Shown: positions 10,597-20,783, counted from the stretch's first letter. The stretch: 64,000 nt of DNA from Linderina pennispora (GCF_002104995.1 NW_024468263.1:124001-188000); one strand, 5' to 3'. Made by a program: numbers and translations. Notes: a model not told the origin generated them from the sequence alone.

Positions 10597-11313
10597 ATGA
10601 AATTCGTCGCAATTGCCGCACTTCTACTCGCTACTACTTCCCAGCTCGTCTCCGGCTACGCCATCAAGGGCGATACGGTCAACTGCCGCTCGGGTCCGGG
10701 AACCTCAAGCAATGTCGTGCGCACATACAAGAAAGGGGCCCAGGTGACACTCTCGTGCCAGACGCCGGGCACAAAGGTCAACGGCAACGAGCTCTGGGAC
10801 AAGACGCAGCACGGCTGCTATGTGAGCGACTACTACGTCGACACGGGCAATGGTTATGTGGCCAAGAAGTGTCCTGCGCCCAGCAAGCCAAAGCCCGACG
10901 ACAAGCCGAGCACTGGCAGCGCGGGCCCGATGAAGGACGACTACCCGTACAAGGGAAGGTGCGACATCGTAGACAAGTGGCGGTACTATTCATGCCAGTG
11001 TGTCAGCTTTGTCGCCTGGCGCATCAACTCGCGCCTGGGCATCAACTTCCACAACCGCTACAAGGGCAAGGCATGGGGTAATGCCAACCAGTGGGACGAC
11101 GCGGCGCGTGCCTCCGGCGTCACTGTGGACAACACGCCGAAGCCGGGAGCTGTGGGCCAGACGGACAGCGGCAGCAAGTTCGGACATGTGGTGTGGGTGG
11201 CCAAGGTCTCGGGCAACAGCGTCACGATTGAGGAGTACAACTACAAGCGCCACCAGTACGGCACGCGGACTGTCCCCAAGAGCTCGTTCAAGTACATCCA
11301 CCTCAAGAAGTGA
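10597..11313 (+). CDS. Secreted CHAP-domain peptidoglycan hydrolase with SH3b-like domain
   Basis: A predicted secreted cysteine amidase/endopeptidase. CHAP domains cut the stem peptide or the amide bond of bacterial peptidoglycan. The protein has 238 residues. Seen: signal peptide 1-20; an SH3b-like module 21-92 nearly matching that of the neighbouring lysozyme (identical LWDKTQHGCYV, and Cys30/54/74 at the same positions); a Lys/Pro linker about 93-115; and a CHAP domain about 118-238. The likely nucleophile is Cys135 in SCQCVSF, the histidine is His197 in GHVVWV, and the third residues are Glu213/Asn215 in EEYNY. It has no intron. It is divergent from the GH24 gene, with 919 bp between the two ATGs. 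The shared 5' half with different catalytic halves points to domain shuffling after duplication. Bacterial origin of the catalytic domain is inference. Confidence 0.9.
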   Translation: MKFVAIAALLLATTSQLVSGYAIKGDTVNCRSGPGTSSNVVRTYKKGAQVTLSCQTPGTKVNGNELWDKTQHGCYVSDYYVDTGNGYVAKKCPAPSKPKPDDKPSTGSAGPMKDDYPYKGRCDIVDKWRYYSCQCVSFVAWRINSRLGINFHNRYKGKAWGNANQWDDAARASGVTVDNTPKPGAVGQTDSGSKFGHVVWVAKVSGNSVTIEEYNYKRHQYGTRTVPKSSFKYIHLKK

Positions 11314-11831
11314 GCGAGAAAGTGACAAATTAATATCGTATGTACCATATTCCAACAAAGCGAAATACCAAATTGGCTCTAAGCAGAACGCATTGGTATG
11401 CGGATGAATGTAGCATGTCACAGCCAGTCTATATTGCCAGGGCCACAGGTCTCGAGCGTTGTGTCAGTAGGGGTAAGCAAGAAGAGCTGTATATGAAACT
11501 TCTGTGTTGGACGCAGTGAGTGCCGCTAGGTTCACTTGCACAGAGCCGGATCGGCGTGGTTGGATGGTAAGCATCTGTGCTGCGAGGAAATCGTAGCTGA
11601 TGTGCTGCATCGCTGCCCGCTTCCAGCGAGATGGCTGACAAAGCCAGAGTACCAGTGATCAGATTTAATTTGTTTCTGAATCAATGCACTCGAGCAAAGG
11701 GTCTTGGTCAGAAATTGCCGCTCCCGTGGATCACCATCTAGAGGGTGCGCTCGTGCGACAGCGCTCTTCACCTTTCTCAGTCTCAGACCATCCTTTTTTT
11801 TGATCTACTTATACGCACTTTCCGCTTTAGA
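11314..11831. other. Intergenic and phosphoglucomutase leader
   Basis: I see no gene. The last ~70 bp are pyrimidine-rich (TCTCAGTCTC, then a T-run), as expected for the leader of the next gene. Confidence 0.55.
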
Positions 11832-13753
11832 ATGTCTTCTGCTGCTGAACCCATTTCGACGCTTGTTGAGCGCTGGCTGTCTCAGGACAAGGTAAGGAAC
11901 TCCAGGATACACCCCGCACCTCGCCGATTCTCGTGCCTAATACGACCTCTTTCTACGCTTAGGATCCAAAGACACGTGCCCAGATCCAGGCGCTTGCTGA
12001 TGCCAACGACACGGAGGCCCTGGAGGCCCTGCTGCGTCACCCGATCGAGTTCGGCACAGCCGGTCTGCGCGCACGCATGGAGGCGGGGTACTCGCGGCTG
12101 AACCAGCTGACAGTGATCACGGCCTCACAGGGCCTGGCGGCATATGTGGCCGAGAACGTCACTGGAGCGTGTGAGCGCGGCGTGGTGGTGGGCCACGACC
12201 ACCGGTACAACTCGGACGTGTTTGCGCAGCTCACGGTGCGTGCGTTCCTGGATGCCGGCTACCGCGTGTATTTCTACCCGGGCATCGGTCTGACACCCGA
12301 GGTGCCGTTTGCGGTGAAGTTCCTGAAGGCCGCATGTGGAGTCATGGTGACGGCGTCGCACAACCCCAAGGACGACAACGGCTACAAGGTGTACTGGGAG
12401 AACGGAGCCCAGATCAAGCCGCCCCTGGACGTCGGCATCGCCCGCAGCATCCAGCAACACAGCGAGCCGCGCAACTGGAGTGTCGAGGGAGTCGAGAATG
12501 ACCCAAAGGTCGACGACGTCACAGAGCGCATGATGAACGAGTACTTTAAGGCCGCCGAGCACCTTGTTGCGGACCGTGCGGCTAACGCGGCCACAGAGCT
12601 GCGGTATGTGTATACAGCCATGCATGGTGTCGGTGCGCCGTTTGCTGCACGTATCCTGGACACCTTTGGCCTGCCGCCGTACGTTGCAGTGCCGGAGCAG
12701 ATCGCTGCTGACCCGGACTTCCCAACTGTGTCGTTCCCGAACCCCGAAGAGAAGGGCGCGCTGGATATGGCCAAGGCCTTGGCTGACACGCAGGGCATTG
12801 AGCTGGTAGTGGCCAACGATCCCGATGCCGACCGGTTCGCGGCTGCGGAGAAGCAGGCCGACGGCACTTGGCACTCGTTCACTGGCGACCAGCTCGGGTC
12901 TATTTTTGCCGCCGCAGTGCTAGAGATGGCACGTACTGACCAAGTGCCAACCGAGAAGCTGGCCATGGTCAACAGCACAGTGTCATCGCGCATGCTCGAG
13001 GCCATGGCGGCCAAAGAGGGGTTCAAGTACGCCGACACGCTGACTGGCTTCAAGTGGATGGCCAACGAGCTCGCGGCGCTGCAAAAAGACGGGTACTTCG
13101 TGGGTTTCGGGTACGAAGAGGCCATTGGCTACATGATCCACGACCAGGTGCTGGACAAGGACGGTGTGACGGCCATGGGAGTATTCGTGCAGCTGGCAGC
13201 GCGCCTGCACAAGCAGGGCCGCCGTGTCCACGACTACCTGGAGGACCAGTATGCCAAGTACGGCTTCTTTGTGTCGAGCAATTCGTATGTCATCAGCAAC
13301 GATCCAAAGAAGACCACTGAGATCTTTTCGCGCATCCGCTTTGGCCCAACCCAGCCCGAATCCGGCGATGTCGAGCGCACCGAGCTCGCCCGCGCTACCG
13401 ATGTCCTGCGGTACCCAAAGTCCATCGGTGGCTTCCCAGTCAGCTATATCCGCGATCTGACTGTTGGATTTGAGATGCGCGACGTCGACATCCAGGACGT
13501 CAAAATCAGCGTTGCCGAGGACCAGTTCGTCCCGACCTTCCCTGTCGACCACGGCGCCCATATGATCACCTTCGAGACCCGTAATGGCGGCCGCCTCACC
13601 ATGCGCACGTCTGGCACTGAGCCCAAGCTCAAGTACTACCTGGAGGTCCGCAGCCCGTCCAACGACCGCGCTGCCGCTGCACGCGACCTCGACGTCATGT
13701 CAACTGCCGTCTTGGAGGAACTGATCCAGGCCAGCAAGAACGGCCTGCTTTAG
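11832..13753 (+). CDS. Phosphoglucomutase/phosphopentomutase (PGM2-like), one intron
   Basis: An alpha-D-phosphohexomutase superfamily enzyme of the human PGM2 / yeast PGM3 (PRM15) branch, interconverting sugar 1-phosphates and 5/6-phosphates (phosphopentomutase and phosphoglucomutase) in the cytosol. Exon 1 is 11832-11891 (20 codons, ending LSQDK). The 71-bp intron 11892-11962 runs GTAAGG to TTAG, phase 0. Exon 2 is 11963-13753. The total is 616 residues, as in human PGM2 (about 612). Seen: FGTAGLRARM at the N-terminus, the phosphoserine loop TASHNPKDDNGYKVYW with Ser152 (codon 12356), the metal loop DPDADR, the sugar-binding GYEEAIGY, and the phosphate-binding RTSGTEPK near the C-terminus. 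The ASHN-KDDNGYKVYW form separates it from the PGM1 branch. It is convergent with the Kish gene 40 bp away. Confidence 0.93.
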
Positions 13754-13793
13754 TCTAGATAGTTGAACAACGCGCTTTTATTTTCCTATAAAC

Positions 13794-14186
13794 TTAGTAC
13801 AAAATCAACTGCACTGCCATCACAATACATGCCAGCGACACGTACGGACTGAGGCGCTCGCCTACAGAATATAAGGGGAAAAGGGAGTCAGTCTTACGAT
13901 GCCTGACTGCCACAAGCCTGGGGCGTGTTTTGCTGTTAAATGCCTTACCTATCCGCGCCGCCTTCCACAGCAGCCCTGTGAACCCTTCTTGTTGCGGTCG
14001 ATCAGCGCCGGTGCCTGCGCCCGGAGGTATGTGCATGTGCAGATTGTCAGCAGAATCACCAGCAGCAGCGACTGGAACTTGAACAGTGCCGACTACAAGG
14101 TTTATAAAGGTCTATCAGTATCGCCCTCCAATTGCCTGACTGCTGTCTTTGTCTCCAGTGCATTCCGCCATAATGTGCCGTACCAT
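13794..14186 (-). CDS. KSH1: Kish (KSH1/TMEM167) secretory-pathway protein, three exons
   Basis: A small Golgi/early-secretory membrane protein. I rebuilt it from three exons on the minus strand. Exon 1 (14186-14184) is just the ATG, followed by donor GTACGG. Exon 2 is 14092-13949, encoding [10 protein letters not shown] through WKAARIG. Exon 3 is 13861-13794, encoding ERLSPYV to VQLILY. The introns are 91 and 87 bp, both ending in TAG. The product is 72 residues, exactly the family length, with the family landmarks CTC-Y, DRNK-G, W-ARIGER-SPYV and two membrane spans. One base seems to be missing in a G-run near 13983 (GGG where GGGG keeps the frame). Each exon is far too short to be seen as an open frame by itself. 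The identification rests on a match along the whole length. Confidence 0.88.
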
Positions 14187-14943
14187 CGTCTAAGTTTTGT
14201 GTGTGCGAAGAGTAGCAAGAAAATTCGGGACCTGAAAGAGCTGAGGAATACAACTGGCACAGCATCTTGCTCACGCCAGCTTTTTTTTTTTGGCTGCTCG
14301 ACATGGTCCATTGCCATTGGTCGGCCGTACAATCCACGTGCTTGCGCCTGGGATACCTCCTGGTTGTGGGTTTGGACCCGCCAGCGACGGCCTGGATGAA
14401 AATCGTTGATGCCGACCTCACCCAGACACAGTGGTCTCTTCCGGTTTGCATATCAACTGCTGCACTCCAGGTGCATAAGAATTCTCATTAACTCTCACAC
14501 TGCAGAAAGGACAACCTCGAACCTCCATTGCAGTTCTAATTTGATGCTCCCCAAGCAATTAATGCAAGGTCCTTATATGCCATGGGCATGCGGTGTACCT
14601 TGGCCAATATGTACTTTTTGGGAACACAGCCAATGGAATCCGCAGATACCAATTTATTTTTGAATCATAGCAAATATAACCAAAAGCAGCCAAGTTATAT
14701 GCCTACGTAGTTGAGCGATTCCGTTCCGCTGTATCCGAGATTTTGCTGTGCCACCTTTTCTCACTAGGCATGATTCGGGATTTCAGAAGAAAACAAGCAC
14801 TCTTGCACGCCAGCCTTCGCAAAAAAACATTCTGACCCTTCGCGGCCGACTTTACTGAACCCCACATGCCAGTGCGGTGTTGTGGTTGGCAGGCTGCTGA
14901 ACAGACGTGTGGCTGTATGTGCCTGGCGTGGTTGTCCAGCACA
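14187..14943. other. Gene-poor spacer
   Basis: No coding or RNA feature is visible. It contains a 10-bp T-run at about 14281 and the far upstream region of the Kish gene and of the microprotein transcript. Confidence 0.5.
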
Positions 14944-14951
14944 TATAAAAA
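14944..14951 (+). promoter_or_regulatory. TATA box upstream of the zinc-finger-like microprotein
   Basis: TATAAAAA lies about 150 bp before the ATG at 15095, with a pyrimidine-rich leader between them. Confidence 0.5.
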
Positions 14952-15094
14952 CAAGGGTGTCTTCCCCTGTCTGTGCTTTTGCGGTATTCTCCATTCCTAT
15001 TCAGCTACAACAATCACTTTATCTCCCCTCTTTTTAACCACAGCCCTCTTTTTTAGTCTGTCACCTTCGTCGCCCGACTCGTATACTTTGAACC

Positions 15095-15178
15095 ATGTGC
15101 TATCGTTGCGCGAACTGCGGATCCTGCTTTGACCTGCGCACTGAACTACGCAACCACTTCCGGGACTGCGAGAGCTAA
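15095..15178 (+). CDS. 27-residue Cys/His zinc-finger-like microprotein
   Basis: A complete short frame from an ATG in AACCATG context to TAA. It encodes 27 residues with five Cys and one His: C-x2-C-x2-C, then a helix-like FDLRTELRNHF, then C. The spacing C-x2-C-x12-H-x3-C would bind one zinc like a C2HC finger. It is preceded by a TATA box and a CT-rich leader (15000-15090) typical of highly expressed fungal genes, and followed about 255 bp later by a strong inverted repeat. It is too short for most gene finders. Codon bias looks like that of real genes here (GC-ending codons). The DNA- or protein-binding role is unknown. The alternative is a leader peptide or chance frame. Confidence 0.45.
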   Translation: MCYRCANCGSCFDLRTELRNHFRDCES

Positions 15179-18100
15179 GGACCTCGCTATCTACTTCCTA
15201 CACTGCGTCTTATCAGCACTCTCCGTTTCCTCTACACCCACCCTCGCTCCTAAAAAAAAACTAGCCCCTCCGTAAATAGCTTCTCCTGTTTGACTCAAAA
15301 GTCTTCACACAACCACGCCAACACAATAAAAACCCGTCTATTCAACATCCCTACTACTATGCGATGCACTTTGGACGCATGCTCCAGGGTATGATCTCGG
15401 AATGAAGGACCCGTCAGGAGGCAGACGCTGTGTGTCAGCTGAGACGGAGCCTGTGCAGGTTGAACTGCCGGGCTTCGGCTCCTCCAACCCGCTCAGCTGA
15501 CCTATGCACACACGCCTTTTTAGGCTGCAGTTTGTCGTGAATAGTGCAGTGTGACTCTTTGTCTCTTACACTCGAATTACTGGTATTTGGATGGCTATTA
15601 TTTGAGCTTGGCACATGTACCTGGCACCCGTAGAGAGCTAAAAGGCACCACTTCCTTGACTCATCCCCGCACTGCTTCTAGCAAGTGGTGCTGATCAGGC
15701 ACAACCCATTAGCTCTTTGCGCAAATGTGCTCATAATCGGACTGCCTCCTTCTTTAAACGGTCAGCGCTATAAACTTCCATAATTTGCACAAAGGGACCA
15801 CAAAGAAAGAACCATGGGCCTTGATGGCCATTTATTCCTAATTGCGTGCTGCATCTAGCAGCTCTTCTAAAAGCTGGCCCCTGGTTGCTGAGCAGCTATA
15901 TGTGGGTTTTGATAGAGCGATTTCTTCTGCATATCCTCCTTTTACCTTTGCAGACATGCACTCTCTTGTTCTTTATGCGTGCAAGAATTTTAAGCCCCTT
16001 CATGGATGGAGCAGCGGCATGGTTACCCCCATCAGCACGGTCTTTCAGGACCAGGTTAACTCTTTGCTATTCGTTTCCTGTTGGAAAAGATACACTGATT
16101 TCCTCCGATTGATTCAGCTCGTTATTTAATGATACCAATGCCCTGCCCACAGGGCTACCAAGCGCTTGCACTTTATATTGTATACTCGGTTCCAAGGAAC
16201 AACTGCATAGTACAACTTCAACAGATATACTATGTAGCAACACAGCAGAAAAGCAGGGTGCACGGCATTTTTGCGCACTAGTTGGTATAGAGCCCGATCC
16301 ACCAGCGCTATCAACGAATCAATGTCTGGAGCAAATACCTCATTTGCATATCACTAGTTCGTCCTTGAGTTTCGAAAATAAAATATATACATTTACATGG
16401 TGTCCATGATCAAATACAATATATCGACAGCAAATAGTCTAGTGACAGCTGCAGCTCGGAACAGGCCCGTCTGGTGCATACCCATCAAAGGCTCTGATCA
16501 TACACGAGCAGTTGCTCTGGCATGCATACTCTCGGTAAAACCAAAGCACCCTCTTGCCGCATGTCCAGATCATCTTGGATGATACGCGGTCTGGCAATCG
16601 TATTGTCCACCACCTACATACCAGCCATATGAGAGTAGCCCATGTGGGGGTGTATCGGCCACCTTCAGCGAAGCAGTCTTGGCGTTAACATGCTGGTAAG
16701 GAGATGCGGTGTGCTGAAATGTGCACTGGAAGTTTTTTTGTCGGATGACCCGTCTGGGGGAATAGATGAGCAGGGGTGCGACATGCGCGAGCGTTTTATG
16801 TCATAGCGATCACTCGGCCATCTTGACGAGGATACAGTATGGCCAATTTGATGTTGAGTGCTAAGAAGTAAGCATGAGGAGCAGGAGGGAATATTTTGTT
16901 GTGTTGATGTGTCCGTCGCCGGGAAGCAGCGTTCCTTGGGACTTCTTTTATACTCGGCAAAGGCCTGGGGTTGCAGCACCAGAGTTCCAGGGTTAGGGAG
17001 GAACTGCCACAGTGCCCTTCTGGCCGGTGAGGTCTGTCATTTTGTAATTGTTTCTGAGCCGAAATCAGGAGCTCCAGACTTCACACAATGCCAGCTTTTT
17101 CCTAACCAGGCCGGTTATATATGCAAGCGCATACCGCGTGGGCGGGATCTGCCATTGTTGTGAGACTCGGTCCCCAACACCAGTTACTGCCCATCTCAGC
17201 ACTCTTCAAACATGTGCTCTTTGATCTGGTAAGCCAACAATGGTGCGGTGTGTCTGCAATACTGATACAAGAGCACCAAACACTGGTGTAATTGTTCTTT
17301 TGCTAATGCCACACCTGTCATCGTTGAATGGAATACAAACCAACCTATGACCAGATGGGGTTGCGGCTCGGAGTGTTTTTGAGTGCGTTTCTGCACTGGC
17401 TAGGGAGCTGCAGAAACAAAGTGCTTTACTCAGTGTCCCTCATCAGCATCCTGTCGGTTGGGAAGACTTGTGAAGAACGTGTAATGGAAGGGACGACTCA
17501 TCTGAAGTCCTGACCTGGCGACTGTGGTGTCTGTAAAATACAGTTAGGGAAGGTGCAGAGATACAGGAGGACCATATCAAGCTATCACCATGTCGAAGTA
17601 AATTGGGAGCGCTGGGTGTTGTGTTAAACGGCTTACAAACATAATACTATCACTTACACTATGTAGTTCGGCAATATCCTATGAAGCCAACGTAAGAGAA
17701 ATCAGCTGCAATCACTGACTGGGATTACCTTATCACCGGTGCTGATAGCAGGTACACCGCCATACCGCTCCAGGGAAAGATCAGGTATGTACGGATTGGA
17801 GACAATAAATCTGCTCTGACTAACATTGTTCCCACATGGCCGCAACCACTGTATGAAACAATAAAATTGTCTTTGCAAAGTCCTTCGATCGCCACCAATG
17901 CCATCATGCGGGCCATGCTTCAGCGTGCAGCTTGTGTGGAGCCTCCTTGTAATTCCGGTGCTCATCCAATTGACTGAATAAGACTGTTCAATTTCTCACT
18001 GAGACTTGGACCAAGATGCCCATCAGACCATTTTTAATTGGAGGGGCTGAAAGCACATCGAACATATTCCCTGCCCTCCAACCTTACTTTCATTTCTGAA

Positions 18101-18317
18101 CTGAATCAAAAGACGTGAACAGTCCATAAAGCCGTGCAGATCTCTATTGGCACAATAGGCATATATGCAATTGGGGGATATGTACTCTGGTTTATTGGCC
18201 TTTGCGAATGCGTTTCTGAACCTTAATAGACTGATATACATGCAATCAATTGACGCAATTACAGTTTTACAAAGACCTCTCGTATATTGCAAGGATAATA
18301 GCATCATCCTCTGCCCA
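15179..18317. other. Long gene-poor, AT-richer region with possible transposase relics
   Basis: No convincing gene. It holds the inverted repeat at 15434-15501 and an open end reading YYYAMHFGRMLQGMISE at 15352-15405 that has no start. Two TATA-like sites are also present (about 17111 and upstream of 18318). Minus frames at 18307-18023 and 17965-17702 faintly resemble the DDE domain of PIF/Harbinger transposases. Coding by unseen small exons cannot be excluded. Confidence 0.4.
15434..15501 (+). other. Strong inverted repeat (stem-loop) downstream of the microprotein
   Basis: GTCAGCTGAG (15434-15443) is perfectly complementary to CTCAGCTGAC (15492-15501). Inside it, GGAGCC (15446-15451) pairs with GGCTCC (15477-15482). 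Together they give a two-step hairpin of 16 pairs. It may be an RNA structure in the 3' part of the microprotein transcript. Confidence 0.5.
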
Positions 18318-18331
18318 TATAAAAGGCAGGC
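18318..18331 (+). promoter_or_regulatory. Core promoter TATAAAAGGCAGGC
   Basis: The same 14-mer occurs before the GH46 chitosanase (21320-21333), and 13 of 14 bases match before the GT25 gene (31214-31227). Here it lies 87 bp before an ATG that starts a signal peptide. Confidence 0.6.
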
Positions 18332-18404
18332 AGCCCCCAGGGACTTGTTGGCTCACCAGATACTTACAGTCCTCTAATACCCAGCCAGCCTCAATATATA
18401 ACAA

Positions 18405-18485
18405 ATGAACACCTACTCGACTATCCTCGCAATTGCCGTCGTTGCTTTCGCTTCAGCCAACGCACAGGTTTTTTGGATTCACTAA
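18405..18485 (+). pseudogene. Orphan signal-peptide exon of a truncated secreted-protein gene
   Basis: An ATG after an ACAA leader opens a perfect secretion signal, MNTYSTILAIAVVAFASANA, then QVFWIH and a stop. The TATA box, spacing and signal are those of a working secreted-protein gene, but nothing mature follows. A GT lies at the end of the signal (CACAG/GTTTTT), yet it differs from the GTAAGN/GTACGG donors used elsewhere here. Either the gene was cut just after its first exon (the decayed Myb-like segment begins soon after) or an intron with a poor donor leads to an exon I cannot find. A Ser/Thr-rich frame ending near 20955 might be its lost 3' end, but this is a guess. Confidence 0.45.
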
Positions 18486-18644
18486 GGATACACAGCTCTG
18501 CTAGTTGAGCGTTCTTAGAAAGTCCCTGTATTTAAAATAATAACCTATTTTAGTCAATTCCAGTTTTCTGCAGTGACCACCATGAGTTAGTGTTGTAATT
18601 GTACTATAGCTTTCCAACATTCTCATTGTACTGCGCAAACATAA

Positions 18645-19586
18645 GCTTTTCCAAGGGACCTGATACCAGCCGAATCGGGTACGGATATCGATTGGGAACT
18701 CGTGGCTAAATTTGTCGGTGCTACTGAATTGGAGTGCATGGAGTGTAACATGTATGACGAAGGGAAGCAGCATTGGACGTACGATCACCAAACGCATACA
18801 TGGGATCTTCCTAACCGGATGCGCGACTTTATCAACAACCAGTATCCACAACAGCTGAAGCCCAACTTCACTGCAGTATCTATTCATCTGTGGATTTTTC
18901 AGGAGGACTGCATTGATATGTACCGACGGACACATGGTCCGTTCAAATGGACAAACGAGCTGGTCACTAAAGTGAAGGAAATAAGAACCCGAGGATGCTC
19001 CAACAAAGAAATCGCGCAGTATGTGTCACCATTGCTGACTAGTCGACACATATCAGGGAAGTTTTCTTGTCTACAGCGACGTAACGCAGGCAACACGATT
19101 TCGGACCAGCACAGGAAGGATATACGGGCATTAGTGGATGCGTTTGTCGGGATAATTCCATGCAGGGATATGCCAACTACAGTCAAACTGGCGTTTCCTA
19201 GCATCCCAGCGGCATCATTTCATTGTACTATTCAGGGGTATATTGATTCTCACAAGTTCTATCAAGACAAGTTCAAGGGATACGAAAACATAGACCTTGT
19301 TGCCCAGATGGCTGCCAATGGGGAGACTGCAACACAGATGGCAAACAAATTTGATGTCCCGCTACGATTTATCCGCAGCATACTTGCTAGAAAGCCGACA
19401 AATACTTTTTCGAAATGGTGGACACAGGAAGAAACTAGCAAGCTGATGGAATACACGTCTTCCTCCAATGGGCGGATTGATTGGGTACATTGTGCATCGA
19501 TCCTCGGAACGAAAAGCTCATTGCAATGCTGCAGGAAATGGCACAATATGCTGAGAAAAGTTAAACGATCACCTTCAATAAATTAG
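18645..19586 (+). CDS. Myb/SANT-like DNA-binding protein, 5' end unresolved
   Basis: The open frame has about 313 codons from the last upstream stop. The first ATG in it is at 18738. Seen: an N-terminal Myb-like segment (IDWELVAKFVG-TELECMEC), a WDLPNRMRDFI motif, a central FKWTNELVTKVKEIRTRG--NKEIAQYV segment like a second Myb repeat, and a C-terminal Myb/SANT repeat with spaced tryptophans (KWWTQEE--KLMEY, IDWVHCASILG, QCCRKWHNM). No ATG precedes the first repeat in this frame, so an upstream exon is likely. The family looks like the expanded Myb-like genes of early-diverging fungi. A decayed paralogue follows at 20.3-20.8 kb. The role is probably DNA binding; the target is unknown. Confidence 0.6.
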   Translation, partial: AFPRDLIPAESGTDIDWELVAKFVGATELECMECNMYDEGKQHWTYDHQTHTWDLPNRMRDFINNQYPQQLKPNFTAVSIHLWIFQEDCIDMYRRTHGPFKWTNELVTKVKEIRTRGCSNKEIAQYVSPLLTSRHISGKFSCLQRRNAGNTISDQHRKDIRALVDAFVGIIPCRDMPTTVKLAFPSIPAASFHCTIQGYIDSHKFYQDKFKGYENIDLVAQMAANGETATQMANKFDVPLRFIRSILARKPTNTFSKWWTQEETSKLMEYTSSSNGRIDWVHCASILGTKSSLQCCRKWHNMLRKVKRSPSIN

Positions 19587-20303
19587 AACATATTTAATCG
19601 TCACGCAGTCAGCATAACTGTGGATGAAACGATAGTCTTGTAGTGAATAGGTACTATATGCGAATCTATGTAGAACTAACGTCTTTCCTATGGCATAGGG
19701 TTTATCTTTTATGCTCTACTAAACCAGCTAAAACATTGATGCCACCAAAGGGCAGTGCTGCTCTGCAACGAATACGACAATTGCGAATCAGTAAGCATCT
19801 CACGCTCGTCCAGAAATCAGAAACAACATGCCGCTATGTATAAACGAGCATTTCGTATTTCACATAGGCCGTGTCTTTCTTTCCTTGGCACTTTCAGCAG
19901 ATCCCTATCTACCTATAGACTTCACAGTTCATCAACGCAGACTACGTCCCATACAACCTCTGCGTGGATGGGACTCTCGATCCTCCAGTCGAAATGTGGC
20001 TGCGACCCATGGAAGCGAAATAGTCAATGCGGATGGGGTGTTACGCATGGTCAATACTGAAGTGGTTGGTGGGATGTTGGACATGGAACAAGCTGGGTCG
20101 GAAACGAACACCTGGACAGATGATACAGGTACAGATACAGAGCCCGCTTGACTGGCTCACCTTCACGAACGCGGCAATAGCTTTGATTTTATGGCTGCTG
20201 TTGAGCAGGTTGGTCGTTTTCTAGTACCATGTATAACTCGCGTTCACACGATTAACCACATTACTGGTCCACATGAGGCTGAGGATCCACACATACATGT
20301 CGG
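19587..20303. other. Spacer between two Myb-like copies
   Basis: Short frames only (best 19828-20151, 107 codons, no domain). It may contain the lost 5' exon of the decayed copy. Confidence 0.4.
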
Positions 20304-20783
20304 TCTGAAGTAAAACAACTGGATCCAAGATCGTGTGTCGACTGGGCAGCCATTGCAAAGTTGGTGGGAACTGCTGGGCCAGAATGTTTGGAGTGCAATG
20401 CATGTGACAAAGGGAAGCAGCATCAGACATACAATCACCGAGCGTTTACATGGGATTTTCCCAACAGGATGCGCAGCTTCATCGAAAAGCACCACCCAAA
20501 CATGCTGCTGCTCAATTTTATTGCTGTATCGAATTACATGTGGATTGCCAAAGACGAGATTGCTGGAAGGACGTTTGCGCATGGAGTGGCTGCAGCTAAA
20601 GCAGCAAGCGAGCTCGATATACAAGACAGCTTTGCTCATAAGCTTATCACTAGGATAGCCCAAACTTCCTTTTTCTCTCGAGAGAATGGGCTGAGGATAC
20701 ACCTACAAAGCTGGTCGATTATGCCACTTCTGCCACCAGTGGAACGAGTGGATTGGCACCACCGCATCCCTTACTGCCACTAG
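20304..20783 (+). pseudogene. Degenerate paralogue of the Myb-like gene
   Basis: The frame VDWAAIAKLVG-AGPECLECN through KGKQH-TYNH--TWDFPNRMRSFIEK to SNYMWIAKDE aligns residue by residue with the intact copy 1.7 kb upstream (WELVAKFVG through HLWIFQED). After that point the similarity is lost, and the second and third Myb segments are missing. There is no start codon before the homologous part. I read this as a tandem duplicate in decay. Confidence 0.6.
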
